Positions 14,658-23,984 of a stretch of DNA of 43,112 bases are shown in pieces. The notes beneath the pieces were generated by a model that saw nothing but the letters and a program-made list of their open reading frames with translations, had not been told where the DNA came from and did no database searches. This DNA is from JAFLTL01 sp964389525 (GTDB taxonomy: Bacteria > Bacteroidota > Bacteroidia > Bacteroidales > Muribaculaceae), in assembly GCA_964389525.1 (NCBI GenBank), contig CAYMEX010000021.1, forward strand, positions 1-43,112, in the 5' to 3' direction. Within the stretch, counting starts at the first letter, position 1. Every line of letters begins with the position of its first letter. The position numbers and the translations under genes are program-made.

Positions 14658-16631
14658 ATGAAACTCAACAGCAGTCTTCTTCTGTGTGCGGCAGGCATCG
14701 CTATCGCAAGCTGCAACGGGCCGCAAAAAGAATTTCAGCTCAAGTCGCCCGACGGCAACACCACCGTTCAGGTCAATGTCGACGACTCGATCACCTACTC
14801 GGTGACCCACAACGGTCAGACAATCGTCGACCCCTCGCGCATCGCGCTCGAGTTTGCCGGAGCCGACAACATCGGTGAAGGCCTGACCGGCGCCATCGGC
14901 ACCGCATCGGTCATCGACCGCACAGTCGAGGCTCCCTTCTACCGCCAGTCGAGCGTCAACGAGAAAGCCAACCAGCTGCGTCTGGCTCTGAACGACAGCA
15001 CGGCCGTGACATTCCGCGCCTATGACGACGGCGTGGCATACCGCATCGAGACCGACTACACCACTCCGCGCACCGTGACCAACGAGACCGCCGAGTTCAA
15101 TCTCGCAGGCGCGCCCCAGATGCTCGTGCCTATCGTAAAGAGCTTCAAGACATCGTTTGAGATGCCCTACACGGCTGCTCGCCTCGACACATTCGCCACG
15201 GCCGAGAACGAGCTGATGTTCCTCCCGGTCTACGCCGACTTCGGCGAGGGTGGCAAGGTGCTGATATGCGAGTCGGACCTCGAGAGCTATCCCGGCATGT
15301 TCCTCACCGCCGCCGACGGCAAGCTCAAAGGCAAATACGCCCCTGTGCCCGACAGCGTCTACTACCACCCCACCCGCATGCAGGAGATGGTCGTGACCGC
15401 CAAAGACCATATCGCCGAAGTTGAGGGCGCACGCACCTATCCGTGGCGCATCATAGCAATCGCCGATGAAGACACCGGCCTCCCCGCCAACAACATGGTC
15501 TATCTCCTCGGCGCCGACAACCGCATCGGCGACACCTCGTGGGTCAAGCCCGGCAAAGTGGCATGGGACTGGTGGAACGCATGGGGTCTGAAAAACGTGG
15601 ACTTCAAACCCGGCATCGACAACCGCACATACAAAGCCTACATCGACTTCGCCTCGCAGTACGGCATCGAGTATATCGTGCTCGACGAAGGATGGAGCGA
15701 CCCCAAGACCGGCAACATACTCGAGTCGATACCCGAAATCGACCTCGAGGAGCTCGTGGCCTACGGCAAGGAGAAAAACGTGGGTGTATGGCTCTGGATG
15801 GTATGCAACGCTCTTGACTCGACTCTCGAGGAGGCATGTGAGAAGTACGCCAAGATGGGTATAAAGGGCTTCAAGCTCGACTTCATCGACCGCGACGACC
15901 AGCTTGCCGTAGAGCGCGTCTACCGCGTGTCGGAGGCTGCGGCCCGCCACGGCATCATGCTCGACATACACGGCATGTACAAGCCCACCGGCATCAACCG
16001 CACATTCCCCAACGTGGTCAACTTCGAGGGCATCTTCGGCCTCGAGCAGATGAAGTGGAGCAACCCCGACATGATGACCTACGACGTCACATTCCCCTAC
16101 ATACGCATGGTGCAGGGTCCGGCCGACTACACCCCCGGCGGCTTCCGCAACCGCACCAAAGACACCTACGAGATCAACTACTATGATCCGCAGACCCAGG
16201 GCACACGCGCCCACCAGGTAGCTATGTACGTCATCTGCGACGCTCCGTTCGCCATGCTCAGCGACAACCCGTCGGAATACATGGCCGACCCGGAGTGCAC
16301 GAAATTCATCGCTGCAATCCCCACCGTCTACGACGAGACAATCATCCCCGCCGGTAAGATCGGCGAATATATCGTGACCGCACGCCGCGACGGCGACACA
16401 TGGTGGATCGCCGGCATGACGAACTGGGATTACCGCATACTCATGCTCGACCTGCCGTTCCTCACCGAAGGAGTCACCTACACCGGCACAATGCTGTCGG
16501 ACGACGTGAACGCCGGATCGGACTACACGAAGTACACCATCACCGACGTAACCGCCGACAACAAGACCCCGATCGAAGTGACACTCGCTTCAGGAGGTGG
16601 ATTCGTTCTCAAGCTCCAGCCTAAGAAATGA
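14658..16631 (+). CDS. Glycoside hydrolase family 97, probable retaining alpha-galactosidase type
   Basis: This 657-residue protein has a lipoprotein-like signal peptide (MKLNSSLLLCAAGIAIASC, Cys19), the GH97 N-terminal beta-sandwich (LKSPDGNTTVQVNVDD), a TIM-barrel core and a C-terminal beta domain. The motif GFKLDFIDRDDQ places Asp408 at the strand position of the nucleophile in retaining GH97 enzymes, and FEGIFGLE places Glu463 55 residues later as a possible acid/base. Inverting SusB-type GH97 enzymes use Glu bases instead, so an alpha-galactosidase is more likely than an alpha-glucosidase; this assignment is inference. It is probably periplasmic or membrane-anchored. It overlaps the next gene by 4 nt (ATGA), with all three genes coupled. 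Confidence 0.9.
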   Translation: MKLNSSLLLCAAGIAIASCNGPQKEFQLKSPDGNTTVQVNVDDSITYSVTHNGQTIVDPSRIALEFAGADNIGEGLTGAIGTASVIDRTVEAPFYRQSSVNEKANQLRLALNDSTAVTFRAYDDGVAYRIETDYTTPRTVTNETAEFNLAGAPQMLVPIVKSFKTSFEMPYTAARLDTFATAENELMFLPVYADFGEGGKVLICESDLESYPGMFLTAADGKLKGKYAPVPDSVYYHPTRMQEMVVTAKDHIAEVEGARTYPWRIIAIADEDTGLPANNMVYLLGADNRIGDTSWVKPGKVAWDWWNAWGLKNVDFKPGIDNRTYKAYIDFASQYGIEYIVLDEGWSDPKTGNILESIPEIDLEELVAYGKEKNVGVWLWMVCNALDSTLEEACEKYAKMGIKGFKLDFIDRDDQLAVERVYRVSEAAARHGIMLDIHGMYKPTGINRTFPNVVNFEGIFGLEQMKWSNPDMMTYDVTFPYIRMVQGPADYTPGGFRNRTKDTYEINYYDPQTQGTRAHQVAMYVICDAPFAMLSDNPSEYMADPECTKFIAAIPTVYDETIIPAGKIGEYIVTARRDGDTWWIAGMTNWDYRILMLDLPFLTEGVTYTGTMLSDDVNAGSDYTKYTITDVTADNKTPIEVTLASGGGFVLKLQPKK

Positions 16632-18343
16632 TGAATGTACTGAAATCATTTGCAATAGCTCTTCCCCTTGTTTGCGCCGCATGCGGTGCAAATGAGGGGA
16701 AGACTGTTTATCTCAGCGATTATCTCGCCGAGGGTGACGCACAGACCGACGCCGTGCCCGCTCTGCGTGCGGCACTCGACGATGTCAGAGAGCAGAAGGC
16801 CACCCGCCTGGTGCTCCCCGGTGGCGAGCTGCGCATGCGCCCCGACAAGGCCGTCGAGAAATATGAGTTCATCTCCAACAACGACGAGAGCCTGAAACGC
16901 ATCGCATTTGACCTCACCGACATCGAGGGTCTGACGATCGACGGCAACGGCACGCGCCTGCTTTTCACAGGATTCATATCGCCGTTTGATCTCAAGGACT
17001 GCCGCGACATAACCATCGAGAACCTGAGCATCGACTATACACGCACGTTCCACTCGGAGGGCACAATCGCCAATGTATTTGACGGCGGATTCGACATACG
17101 TTTCCCCGACGACTACAGAGTCGACCTGCACAACGGTCTGGTGCGTTTCCGCGATCAGGAAGGCACGGTCTATCCCTACGGCAGCATGCTCGAGTTTGAC
17201 GTCGAGAAGCGCGAGCCGGCCTACTACGCCCACGACATATGGATATGGGGAGGCATGCCGGCCGAGAAAAACGATGACGGCACTTTCCGTTTCTACGGCA
17301 AGGACAAGGTCGGCACGGTCGGCAACATCATGGTGTTCGGCGCACTTGCACGCTACAACCCGGCCTTCACGCTGGCCGACTGCGACGGCGTGACGATACG
17401 CAACGTCGACCTCTACCACTGCTGCGGCATGGGAGTGATAGCACAGCGCAGCCGCGACATCGAGCTTAACAGGTTCAACGTGCTTCCGGCCGAGGGACGC
17501 ATGATCTCCATCACCGCCGACGCCACGCACTTCGTGAACTGCGCAGGCTACATACGCATGATCGACTGCACGTTCAAAAACCAGAAGGATGACGCCACCA
17601 ACATCCACGGCCTCTACATGGCCGTCGACTCGGTGCTTGCGCCCGACCGCATGATGGTGCGCTGGCACAACTCGGGGCAGTATGGCGTCGACTTCATCGA
17701 ACCCGGCATGACGCTCGAACTTGTCGACAACGACAACATGAACACCTACGCACGCCGCACCGTCAAAGATGTGAAGCGCCTTAACAAGATCTACACCGAG
17801 GTCACGTTCACCGAGCCGCTGCCCGACGGGGTGAAGAAACGCCATGTCGTGGCAGCCGACGACGAGTATCCCGACGTGCTGATCAAGGGGTGCCACTTCA
17901 GCGGCAACCGAGCACGCGGCCTGCTTCTCGGCTCGCGTGGCCCCATTGTCGTCGAGGACAACTATTTCCACATACCGGGAGCCGCCATACTATTTGAGGG
18001 TGACGGCAACTACTGGTGGGAGCAGTCGGGCGTGCGCGACGTCACCATCCGCAACAACGTCTTCGAGAACGGCAACTACGGCTGCTCGTCGTGGGGCAAG
18101 GCCTGCATAGCAGTAGGAAGCGGCATCCCCGACCACGCCAGCTGCCGCTACCACAAGAACATAAAAGTAGAAAACAACACGTTCCGTGTATTTGACCCGC
18201 GCATCGTCTATCTGTACTGCGTCGACGGCTTCGAGTTCACGCCCGACAACCGCATAGAGATGACCGACGACTACGTCTACGCGCGTGAGGAGACACGCAA
18301 CTTCGTCGCCACCGACTGCGACAACATCACATTACCGCAATGA
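16628..18343 (+). CDS. Parallel beta-helix glycosidase, GH110-like alpha-1,3-galactosidase
   Basis: This 571-residue secreted protein has a hydrophobic N-terminus with a lipobox-like VCAAC. It is built of beta-helix turns (GLTIDGNGTRLLFTG, DITIENLSIDY, GVTIRNVDLYH, DVTIRNNVFENG). The order EFISNNDESLKRIAFDL, then LFTGFISPFDLKDCRDITI, and QKDDATNIHG with paired Asp321-Asp322, matches what is known of GH110 enzymes, which remove terminal alpha-1,3-galactose as in blood-group B or linear B structures. Substrate specificity is not proven from sequence. Four-nt overlaps on both sides tie it to GH97 and the esterase, consistent with stepwise trimming of one host glycan. Confidence 0.8.
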   Translation: MMNVLKSFAIALPLVCAACGANEGKTVYLSDYLAEGDAQTDAVPALRAALDDVREQKATRLVLPGGELRMRPDKAVEKYEFISNNDESLKRIAFDLTDIEGLTIDGNGTRLLFTGFISPFDLKDCRDITIENLSIDYTRTFHSEGTIANVFDGGFDIRFPDDYRVDLHNGLVRFRDQEGTVYPYGSMLEFDVEKREPAYYAHDIWIWGGMPAEKNDDGTFRFYGKDKVGTVGNIMVFGALARYNPAFTLADCDGVTIRNVDLYHCCGMGVIAQRSRDIELNRFNVLPAEGRMISITADATHFVNCAGYIRMIDCTFKNQKDDATNIHGLYMAVDSVLAPDRMMVRWHNSGQYGVDFIEPGMTLELVDNDNMNTYARRTVKDVKRLNKIYTEVTFTEPLPDGVKKRHVVAADDEYPDVLIKGCHFSGNRARGLLLGSRGPIVVEDNYFHIPGAAILFEGDGNYWWEQSGVRDVTIRNNVFENGNYGCSSWGKACIAVGSGIPDHASCRYHKNIKVENNTFRVFDPRIVYLYCVDGFEFTPDNRIEMTDDYVYAREETRNFVATDCDNITLPQ

Positions 18344-19809
18344 AAAACATCCGTTCAACCATAGCCATTCTGGCCATAGCCCTCGCGTCGGCAACAGCCG
18401 GTGCCAAAGTGACGCTTCCGTCGGTCATGGGCAACAACATGGTGCTTCAGCGCGACACCCAGGTGAACATCTGGGGCAAGGCGGCACCCAAGGCAAAAGT
18501 CACCGTCACCCCGTCGTGGGACGGCAGGACATACACCGCAACAGCCGACAGCGACGGCCGCTGGACAACAAAAGTCGCCACCGGCAACGCCGGAGGCCCC
18601 TACTCGATCACCATAAGCGACGGCGAACCTGTCGTGCTCGACAATATCCTGCTCGGCGAGGTGTGGATATGCGGCGGCCAGTCGAACATGGAGATGCAGG
18701 TGCACGGGTTCATGCACCAGCCGGTGGCCGGCGGTCTTGAGGCCATACTCGACGCGCCCAACCATCCCGGCATGCGCTTCTTCACGGTAGGACGCTCGAT
18801 CTCCGACACTCCGCTCGACGACTGCAAAGGAGAGTGGCTCGAGTCGACACCCGAGGCCGTGGCCGATTTCTCGGCATGCGGCTACTTCTTCGGCCATCTG
18901 CTCAACCAGATGCTCGGAGTGCCTGTCGGGCTGATCACGTCGAACTGGGGCGGCACATGCGTTGAGCCCTGGATGGACGAGGCCGCATTTGAAGCCGTCG
19001 AGGGGATCGACAAATCGGTGTCGCGCGGACGCACAGACGCCAATCAGGTCGTAGGCCACCTCTACAACGGCATGATCCATCCTATCGAGAACCACACCGC
19101 CAAAGGCTTCATCTGGTATCAGGGGGAATCAAACCGCGGCCATCACGACGACTACGTGAAGCTTCTGTCGGCCATGATCACCGACTGGCGCAACAAGTGG
19201 GGCGACAAAGATATGCCGTTCTACATGGCTCAGCTTGCTCCATACCGTTACGACGGCGCCGAGAAGATGTCGCTACCCATGATCATCGAGGCACAGTATA
19301 AAGTCGCCGCCGAAGTGCCGAACGTCGGCATTGCCGCAACCACCGACATAGGCAACCCTATAGGCATACACCCGTCACACAAAAAAGAGGTGGGCGAACG
19401 CATGGCATTTCTTGCCCTGCAACGCGACTACGGCGTGAAGGGACTCCCCCTCCCCGCTCCCACCTATAAGTCAATGAGTGTCGAAGGCAATAAAGTCACC
19501 CTCGAGTTCAACAACCTCGCCTTCGATCAGGACTGGTGGGAAGGCAACACTTTCCACAGCTATCTCGACGACCGCTACATACGTCCGCAGGGATTTGAGG
19601 TAGCCGGCGAAGACCGCGTGTTCTATCCTGCGACCGGCGGATTCGGCCACGGCAAGAATACAATCGAGATCTACAGCGACAGCGTTCCAAATCCTGTCGC
19701 CGTCAGATATTACTTCCACAACTACATGCCCGACGCAAATGTGAAAACATGTCTGGGACAGCCCCTCGTGCCTTTCCGCACCGACAACTGGCCGGTCAAG
19801 ATCGACTAA
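18340..19809 (+). CDS. Sialate O-acetylesterase-type SGNH hydrolase
   Basis: This 489-residue protein has a signal peptide (MKNIRSTIAILAIALASATAGA), an Ig-like inserted region (KVTVTPSWDGRTYTATADSDGRW) and SGNH esterase blocks. The blocks are GGQSNMEM with catalytic Ser115, GLITSNWGGT, IWYQGESN, and IGIHPSHKKEVGERMA carrying the catalytic His. This is the DUF303/sialate-9-O-acetylesterase family, which removes acetyl groups from sialic acids so that sialidases or glycosidases can act. Acetyl-xylan activity is also known in the superfamily. It is last in a coupled three-gene operon and ends at a strong terminator. Confidence 0.9.
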   Translation: MKNIRSTIAILAIALASATAGAKVTLPSVMGNNMVLQRDTQVNIWGKAAPKAKVTVTPSWDGRTYTATADSDGRWTTKVATGNAGGPYSITISDGEPVVLDNILLGEVWICGGQSNMEMQVHGFMHQPVAGGLEAILDAPNHPGMRFFTVGRSISDTPLDDCKGEWLESTPEAVADFSACGYFFGHLLNQMLGVPVGLITSNWGGTCVEPWMDEAAFEAVEGIDKSVSRGRTDANQVVGHLYNGMIHPIENHTAKGFIWYQGESNRGHHDDYVKLLSAMITDWRNKWGDKDMPFYMAQLAPYRYDGAEKMSLPMIIEAQYKVAAEVPNVGIAATTDIGNPIGIHPSHKKEVGERMAFLALQRDYGVKGLPLPAPTYKSMSVEGNKVTLEFNNLAFDQDWWEGNTFHSYLDDRYIRPQGFEVAGEDRVFYPATGGFGHGKNTIEIYSDSVPNPVAVRYYFHNYMPDANVKTCLGQPLVPFRTDNWPVKID

Positions 19810-19827
19810 GCGCAATTCCATATATAC

Positions 19828-19853
19828 AAAGGCGGGCCCGTGAGCCCGCCTTT
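19828..19853. terminator. Bidirectional rho-independent terminator
   Basis: Perfect 10-bp arms AAAGGCGGGC (19828-19837) and GCCCGCCTTT (19844-19853) enclose CCGTGA. It lies between the convergent esterase and Fur-family genes and can serve both. Confidence 0.9.
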
Positions 19854-19879
19854 GCTGTTTCATAGCCGATATATGCGGG

Positions 19880-20302
19880 TTATGAGTTGACGGAGCGGCA
19901 GTCGGGGCACAGGCCTTTGAGCATGAAATTGACCGATGTGACAAGGAACGCTTCGGGGATGTCGATGTGAGGAGCGTTGATCTCCTCAAAACAGTACACG
20001 CGGTTGCATTTCTCACAATAGAAATGGGCGTGCATGTCGGATATGGAGCAGTGGTTATGGCTGTGGCATATCTCGTATTTTGTTACTCCCCTGCCATCTT
20101 CCATCGCATGCACGGCACCATGCTCAAGCAGCAGCGCGAGCACGCGCGAGATGCTCGACCGATCGAGCGTCTGCAGGTCTTTTTCGAGTTCGACAAGACT
20201 CAGGGGCGACTCGGCGGCAAGCAGTGATCTTATGACGAGTATGCGGTTGGGGGTTGGCTTTATGCCGGCGTTATCAAGAACCTCGGCGGGTGAAGTGTAC
20301 AT
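19880..20302 (-). CDS. Fur-family metal-responsive transcriptional regulator
   Basis: This 140-residue protein has an N-terminal winged helix (KPTPNRILVIRSLL, then SSISRVLALLLEHGAV) and a metal-binding C-terminal half with HSHNHC, HAHFYCEKC and CPDC. The two CxxC pairs form the structural zinc site of many Fur/Zur/PerR proteins. It is divergent from a Cu/Zn-type efflux permease, and a 7-1-7 palindrome lies between them, so it probably controls that transporter. Whether it senses Zn, Cu or another metal cannot be read from the sequence. Confidence 0.92.
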   Translation of the reverse strand: MYTSPAEVLDNAGIKPTPNRILVIRSLLAAESPLSLVELEKDLQTLDRSSISRVLALLLEHGAVHAMEDGRGVTKYEICHSHNHCSISDMHAHFYCEKCNRVYCFEEINAPHIDIPEAFLVTSVNFMLKGLCPDCRSVNS

Positions 20303-20368
20303 GGACGTGATTTAAACTTATTGCAATATGTTTTCTCAAAGTTAATGAATTTATCGAGACCAATGAGC

Positions 20369-20383
20369 TGCAATCGGGTTGCA
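20369..20383. promoter_or_regulatory. 7-1-7 inverted repeat, candidate Fur-family operator
   Basis: TGCAATC-G-GGTTGCA is palindromic at six of seven pairs, and the wider CTGCAA...TTGCAG arms are perfect. Fur-family dimers typically recognise 7-1-7 repeats, and the site lies between the regulator gene and its divergent transporter, 67 and 91 nt from the two starts. Confidence 0.55.
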
Positions 20384-20473
20384 GACACATCGTTCGTTAT
20401 CATTTTTTAGGTAAGAGGAGATGAGAGAGACGTCTTTTATGCCGTAATTTTACAATAAAATAGAAGTAAAACT

Positions 20474-21697
20474 ATGGAACTGTTGAATTCATTACTATAT
20501 ATGCTCAACGAGATGTCGCCCTACATCCTGTTGGGTTTCTTCATCGCCGGGCTGATGCACGCTTTCATACCTCAGCAGACTTTTGCCCGCCATCTGTCGG
20601 GCACCGGGTGGAAAGCCGTGGTGAAGTCGGCGCTTATCGGTGTGCCTCTGCCGCTCTGCTCGTGCGGTGTGCTCCCGACAGCGATAGCGATGCGGCGCAA
20701 CGGCGCGTCGCGTGCGGCCTCGACGTCGTTTCTGATCGCCACGCCGCAGACAGGCGTTGACAGTATTGCCGCCACCTGGTCGCTACTTGGACCGGCGTTT
20801 GCTGTCGTCAGGCCTGTGGCTGCGCTTGTCACGGCGATGCTGGGCGGTGTTGCGGTCGGCAAGACCGAAACCGAGCCTCAGCCGGCCGCACAAGCATGTG
20901 CAGTGAACACCGACGAGCGGCCGAGCGGGTTCGGCCGACGCCTTACGGCGGCTCTCGGATACGGGTTTGTGGATCTGGTCGGCAGCATTGGCGGGTGGCT
21001 TGTGGCCGGACTCATCATCGCTGCCCTGATAACGGTGTATGTACCGGAGGATTTCTTCTCGGTGCTCGGCCGGACACCGATCCTGTCGATGATCGCGGTG
21101 CTTGTGATAGCGATACCGATGTATGTGTGCGCGACGGGATCGATACCTATCGCCATGTCGCTTGTGCTGAAAGGGCTGTCGCCCGGCACGGCGCTTGTGC
21201 TGCTGATGGCCGGTCCGGCGGCAAATTTCGCATCGTTTACGCTTATCTCGCGTGAGATGGGCCGACGCGCGGCTGTGTGCTATCTTCTGTCGATTGTGGC
21301 CGGAGCCATCGCTTTCGGTCTGATGATCGACTACCTTCTGCCTTCGAGCTGGTTTGCGCTCGGCGACATGAAGGGCGGCTCATGCCATGCGGCACATGAG
21401 TTCGGAGTTTTTTCGACCATCTGCTCGGTGATACTGGTGGCACTGCTACTTGCCGCCTTTGTAAAACGAATTACCAACACACATAAAATCACAGGAAATA
21501 TGACTAAGGAATATGTTATCAAGGGGATGAACTGCCCCCATTGCCAGGCGACCGTAGCCAAGAGCATCAGCGGCGTCAAGGGAGTGACACAGGTCGACGT
21601 GAACCTCTCGGCCGGCAAAGCCACTGTCGAGGGTGAACACAATGCCGACGATGTAATCGCTGCCGTCCGCGCCGCCGGTTTCGATGCCGAGAAGTGA
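20474..21697 (+). CDS. SO_0444-type Cu/Zn efflux permease with fused C-terminal HMA domain
   Basis: This 407-residue protein has about eight membrane segments with CSCG at 62-65 and PTAIAMRRNGASRAASTSFLI, the signature of DUF318/UPF0718 permeases, with a second repeat half (VYVCATGSIPIAMSL). Residues 343-407 form a complete heavy-metal-associated domain with GMNCPHC (Cys354, Cys357). The class exports Cu, Zn or related metals across the inner membrane, and the HMA domain probably delivers or senses the ion. The HMA part begins with a Met preceded by AGGA, so separate translation as a small metallochaperone is conceivable. It is divergent from the Fur-family gene. Confidence 0.88.
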   Translation: MELLNSLLYMLNEMSPYILLGFFIAGLMHAFIPQQTFARHLSGTGWKAVVKSALIGVPLPLCSCGVLPTAIAMRRNGASRAASTSFLIATPQTGVDSIAATWSLLGPAFAVVRPVAALVTAMLGGVAVGKTETEPQPAAQACAVNTDERPSGFGRRLTAALGYGFVDLVGSIGGWLVAGLIIAALITVYVPEDFFSVLGRTPILSMIAVLVIAIPMYVCATGSIPIAMSLVLKGLSPGTALVLLMAGPAANFASFTLISREMGRRAAVCYLLSIVAGAIAFGLMIDYLLPSSWFALGDMKGGSCHAAHEFGVFSTICSVILVALLLAAFVKRITNTHKITGNMTKEYVIKGMNCPHCQATVAKSISGVKGVTQVDVNLSAGKATVEGEHNADDVIAAVRAAGFDAEK

Positions 21698-21715
21698 CAC
21701 GGCAGACACCAGAAG

Positions 21716-21747
21716 CAACCCGGGCATGAAGTCCGGGTTGTTTTTTT
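21716..21747 (+). terminator. Rho-independent terminator after the metal permease
   Basis: CAACCCGG (21716-21723) and CCGGGTTG (21733-21740) form a perfect 8-bp stem followed by seven T residues. Confidence 0.92.
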
Positions 21748-21822
21748 ATGGTGGTAGAAGCAGGGATGTTAAGGTTTTATTAAACTTTAGGTGGAGGTTA
21801 GGCGTATGTGGTTGTTATCGGA

Positions 21823-21830
21823 TATATTTG
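21823..21830 (+). promoter_or_regulatory. -7 element of the two-component operon
   Basis: TATATTTG is an exact TAnnTTTG match 44 nt before the response-regulator ATG. No clear -33 TTTG is seen at the usual distance, which would fit an activator-dependent promoter. Confidence 0.6.
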
Positions 21831-21874
21831 CAGCTGAAGTGATCGAACCACGATGTTTGTAAAAGGTAAGGACT

Positions 21875-22555
21875 ATGAAGAAGATACTTGTTGTCGACGA
21901 CGAAGAGACGCTGTGCGAGGGTCTGCGGTTCAATCTCGAGGCCGAAGGCTATGGCGTCGATGTAGCCTACAGCGCAGAGGAGGCTCTTACACTTGATCTG
22001 AGCCGGTATGATCTTATCCTTCTTGATATAATGATGGGGGAAATTTCGGGGAAACAGCTCGCCAGGATACTGAAGACCAACCCTTCGACGACCGGTGTAC
22101 CGATAATTTTCTGCACTGCCAAGGACACGGAGGACGATATGGTTGGCGGACTGGACATGGGCGCCGACGACTACATCGTGAAGCCGTACTCGATACGCAA
22201 CGTGCTTGCCCGCGTGCGGACGGTGCTCAGGCGCACACAGCACAGCGACAGCCCCGATGACGACGGGGAGATCTCATATCAGGGCCTAACGGTGATACCG
22301 TCAAAGAAGATGTGCATGGTCAACGGCGCTGAGGTGAAGATGCCCCGGAAGGAATTTGAGATACTACTGAAACTGCTGTCGCACCGCGGGCATGTGTTCT
22401 CGCGCGACGAACTAATAAGAGACATCTGGCCCGAGGAGGTCGTGGTGCTTGACCGCGTGGTTGACGTGAATATCACGCGCATCAGAGGGAAGATCGGTCC
22501 ATATGCAAAAAATCTTGTAACACGCTCAGGATATGGCTACGGGTTCATGGATTAG
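21875..22555 (+). CDS. OmpR/PhoB-family response regulator
   Basis: This 226-residue protein has a receiver domain (1-120) with the acidic pair DDE at 8-10, phosphoacceptor Asp51 in LLDIMMGE and a conserved Lys in VKPYS. It is followed by a winged-helix DNA-binding domain (RKEFEILLKLLSHRGHVFSRDELI, RVVDVNITRIRGKIG). It is followed by its kinase with a 23-nt overlap, so the two are coupled. Nearby mgsA and the PiT transporter suggest a phosphate-linked role, but this is only context. The sequence also fits RprY-like regulators of Bacteroides. Confidence 0.94.
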   Translation: MKKILVVDDEETLCEGLRFNLEAEGYGVDVAYSAEEALTLDLSRYDLILLDIMMGEISGKQLARILKTNPSTTGVPIIFCTAKDTEDDMVGGLDMGADDYIVKPYSIRNVLARVRTVLRRTQHSDSPDDDGEISYQGLTVIPSKKMCMVNGAEVKMPRKEFEILLKLLSHRGHVFSRDELIRDIWPEEVVVLDRVVDVNITRIRGKIGPYAKNLVTRSGYGYGFMD

Positions 22556-23981
22556 ACTGACATACCGCCGGAGACTGTTTCTCGGGCTGGTGGCATACTC
22601 ACTGCTTCTGGTGGGATGCTTCGTGACGTTTCAGTATCACCGCGAGAGGGCGTTTAAGGCCGACGAGCTTAACTCGCAGCTGCAGCTGGTGAACACCTAC
22701 ATACTCAATGAGCTGTCGGAGGGGAAAAGTGTCGGGGAAATGCGGTTGCATGAGGTGTGCCCGCTCAACGACATGCGTCTGAGCATCATCGGCAAGGACG
22801 GCAATCTGCTATATGACAATTCGATTGACTCGCTCCCAGGAAACAATCACCTTAACCGCAAGGAGATAGCCGAGGCGATGGCCAAGGGCAGCGGCTACAC
22901 GCTCCGGCGTCACAGCGAAGTGACCGACAAGACTTATTTCTACTCGGCGAAGCGCGGACAGGGAGGAGAAATCGTCAGAACGGCTGTGCCATACACGCTG
23001 TCGCTTAGCGACATGCTGCGCGCCGATCTGGGATTTCTGTGGGTCATGGGATTCATCACGGCGCTGATGTGTCTGCTCGGGTATTTCGCCACCCGCAGCG
23101 TGGGACTGCACGTGTCGCGTCTGAGCAAGTTTGCAGAAAAGGCCGAGAAGGGCGAGCGTATATCGGATGTTGAGCCATTTCCGCACGATGAGCTCGGCGA
23201 CATATCGAACCATATCGTCAGACTGTATGCGCGTCTGCAACAGGCCAACGCCGACCGCGACCGCGAGCATGCCGCCGTCATGCACGAGCAGCGGGAGAAG
23301 GAACGCATAAAGAAACAGCTTACCAACAACATAAACCATGAGCTGAAAACACCGGTGGCTTCAATACAGGTGTGCCTTGAGACGCTTCTCGGTCACCCGA
23401 CACTCGACGATGAGAAGCGCACGGAGTTTCTGACGCGCTGCCTGGCCAACACCGAACGGCTGAAACGTCTGCTTACAGATGTGTCGCTCATAACGCGCAT
23501 GGACGACGGAGGAGAAGCGATATCGAAAGAAAAGGTGGATCTTGCGGAGATCGTGGCCGACGTGGTGGCCGAGTCAGACCAGATGGCGGCCGCCAAGGGC
23601 ATTGAAATCGGGAACAAAGTCGCCGGCCCGCTCGTTATGACCGGAAACGCTCCTTTACTCAGGTCTATTTTCATGAACCTTGTCGACAACGCCATAGCCT
23701 ACAGCGGGGGCAGCCGTATAGATATCGATATGGTCTCTGATAGCGGGAAAAAGATGGAACTGACAGTGGCCGATAACGGAATAGGCGTTGCACCTGAACA
23801 TCTTTCTCACCTCTTCGAGCGTTTTTATCGTATAGACAAGGGACGCTCACGCGCAGCCGGAGGAACCGGCCTCGGTCTGGCGATCGTGAAAAACGCCGTA
23901 TTGTTTCACGGCGGCGAGATCGCAGTAGACAACAAGCGTGGCGGCGGCGGCCTGATATTCAGAATAAAACTTTCAAAGTAA
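22533..23981 (+). CDS. Membrane sensor histidine kinase
   Basis: This 482-residue protein has a first membrane segment at about 14-32, a periplasmic sensor of about 130 residues, a second membrane segment at about 163-185 and a HAMP-like linker. HisKA has phosphoacceptor His269 in INHELKTPVAS, and HATPase_c has NLVDNAIAYSGGS, DNGIGVAP and GGTGLGLAI. It overlaps the response-regulator gene by 23 nt. The small periplasmic domain has no recognised ligand signature. Its gene ends 3 nt before mgsA, so the three genes are probably one transcript. Confidence 0.93.
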   Translation: MATGSWIRLTYRRRLFLGLVAYSLLLVGCFVTFQYHRERAFKADELNSQLQLVNTYILNELSEGKSVGEMRLHEVCPLNDMRLSIIGKDGNLLYDNSIDSLPGNNHLNRKEIAEAMAKGSGYTLRRHSEVTDKTYFYSAKRGQGGEIVRTAVPYTLSLSDMLRADLGFLWVMGFITALMCLLGYFATRSVGLHVSRLSKFAEKAEKGERISDVEPFPHDELGDISNHIVRLYARLQQANADRDREHAAVMHEQREKERIKKQLTNNINHELKTPVASIQVCLETLLGHPTLDDEKRTEFLTRCLANTERLKRLLTDVSLITRMDDGGEAISKEKVDLAEIVADVVAESDQMAAAKGIEIGNKVAGPLVMTGNAPLLRSIFMNLVDNAIAYSGGSRIDIDMVSDSGKKMELTVADNGIGVAPEHLSHLFERFYRIDKGRSRAAGGTGLGLAIVKNAVLFHGGEIAVDNKRGGGGLIFRIKLSK

Positions 23982-23984
23982 AGC

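Noticed and set aside
14607..16214. 535-codon open frame on the minus strand opposite GH97
   Set aside because: It lies wholly over the GH97 gene, which has clear family motifs; the antisense protein is low-complexity Val/Gly/His-rich and shows no motif.
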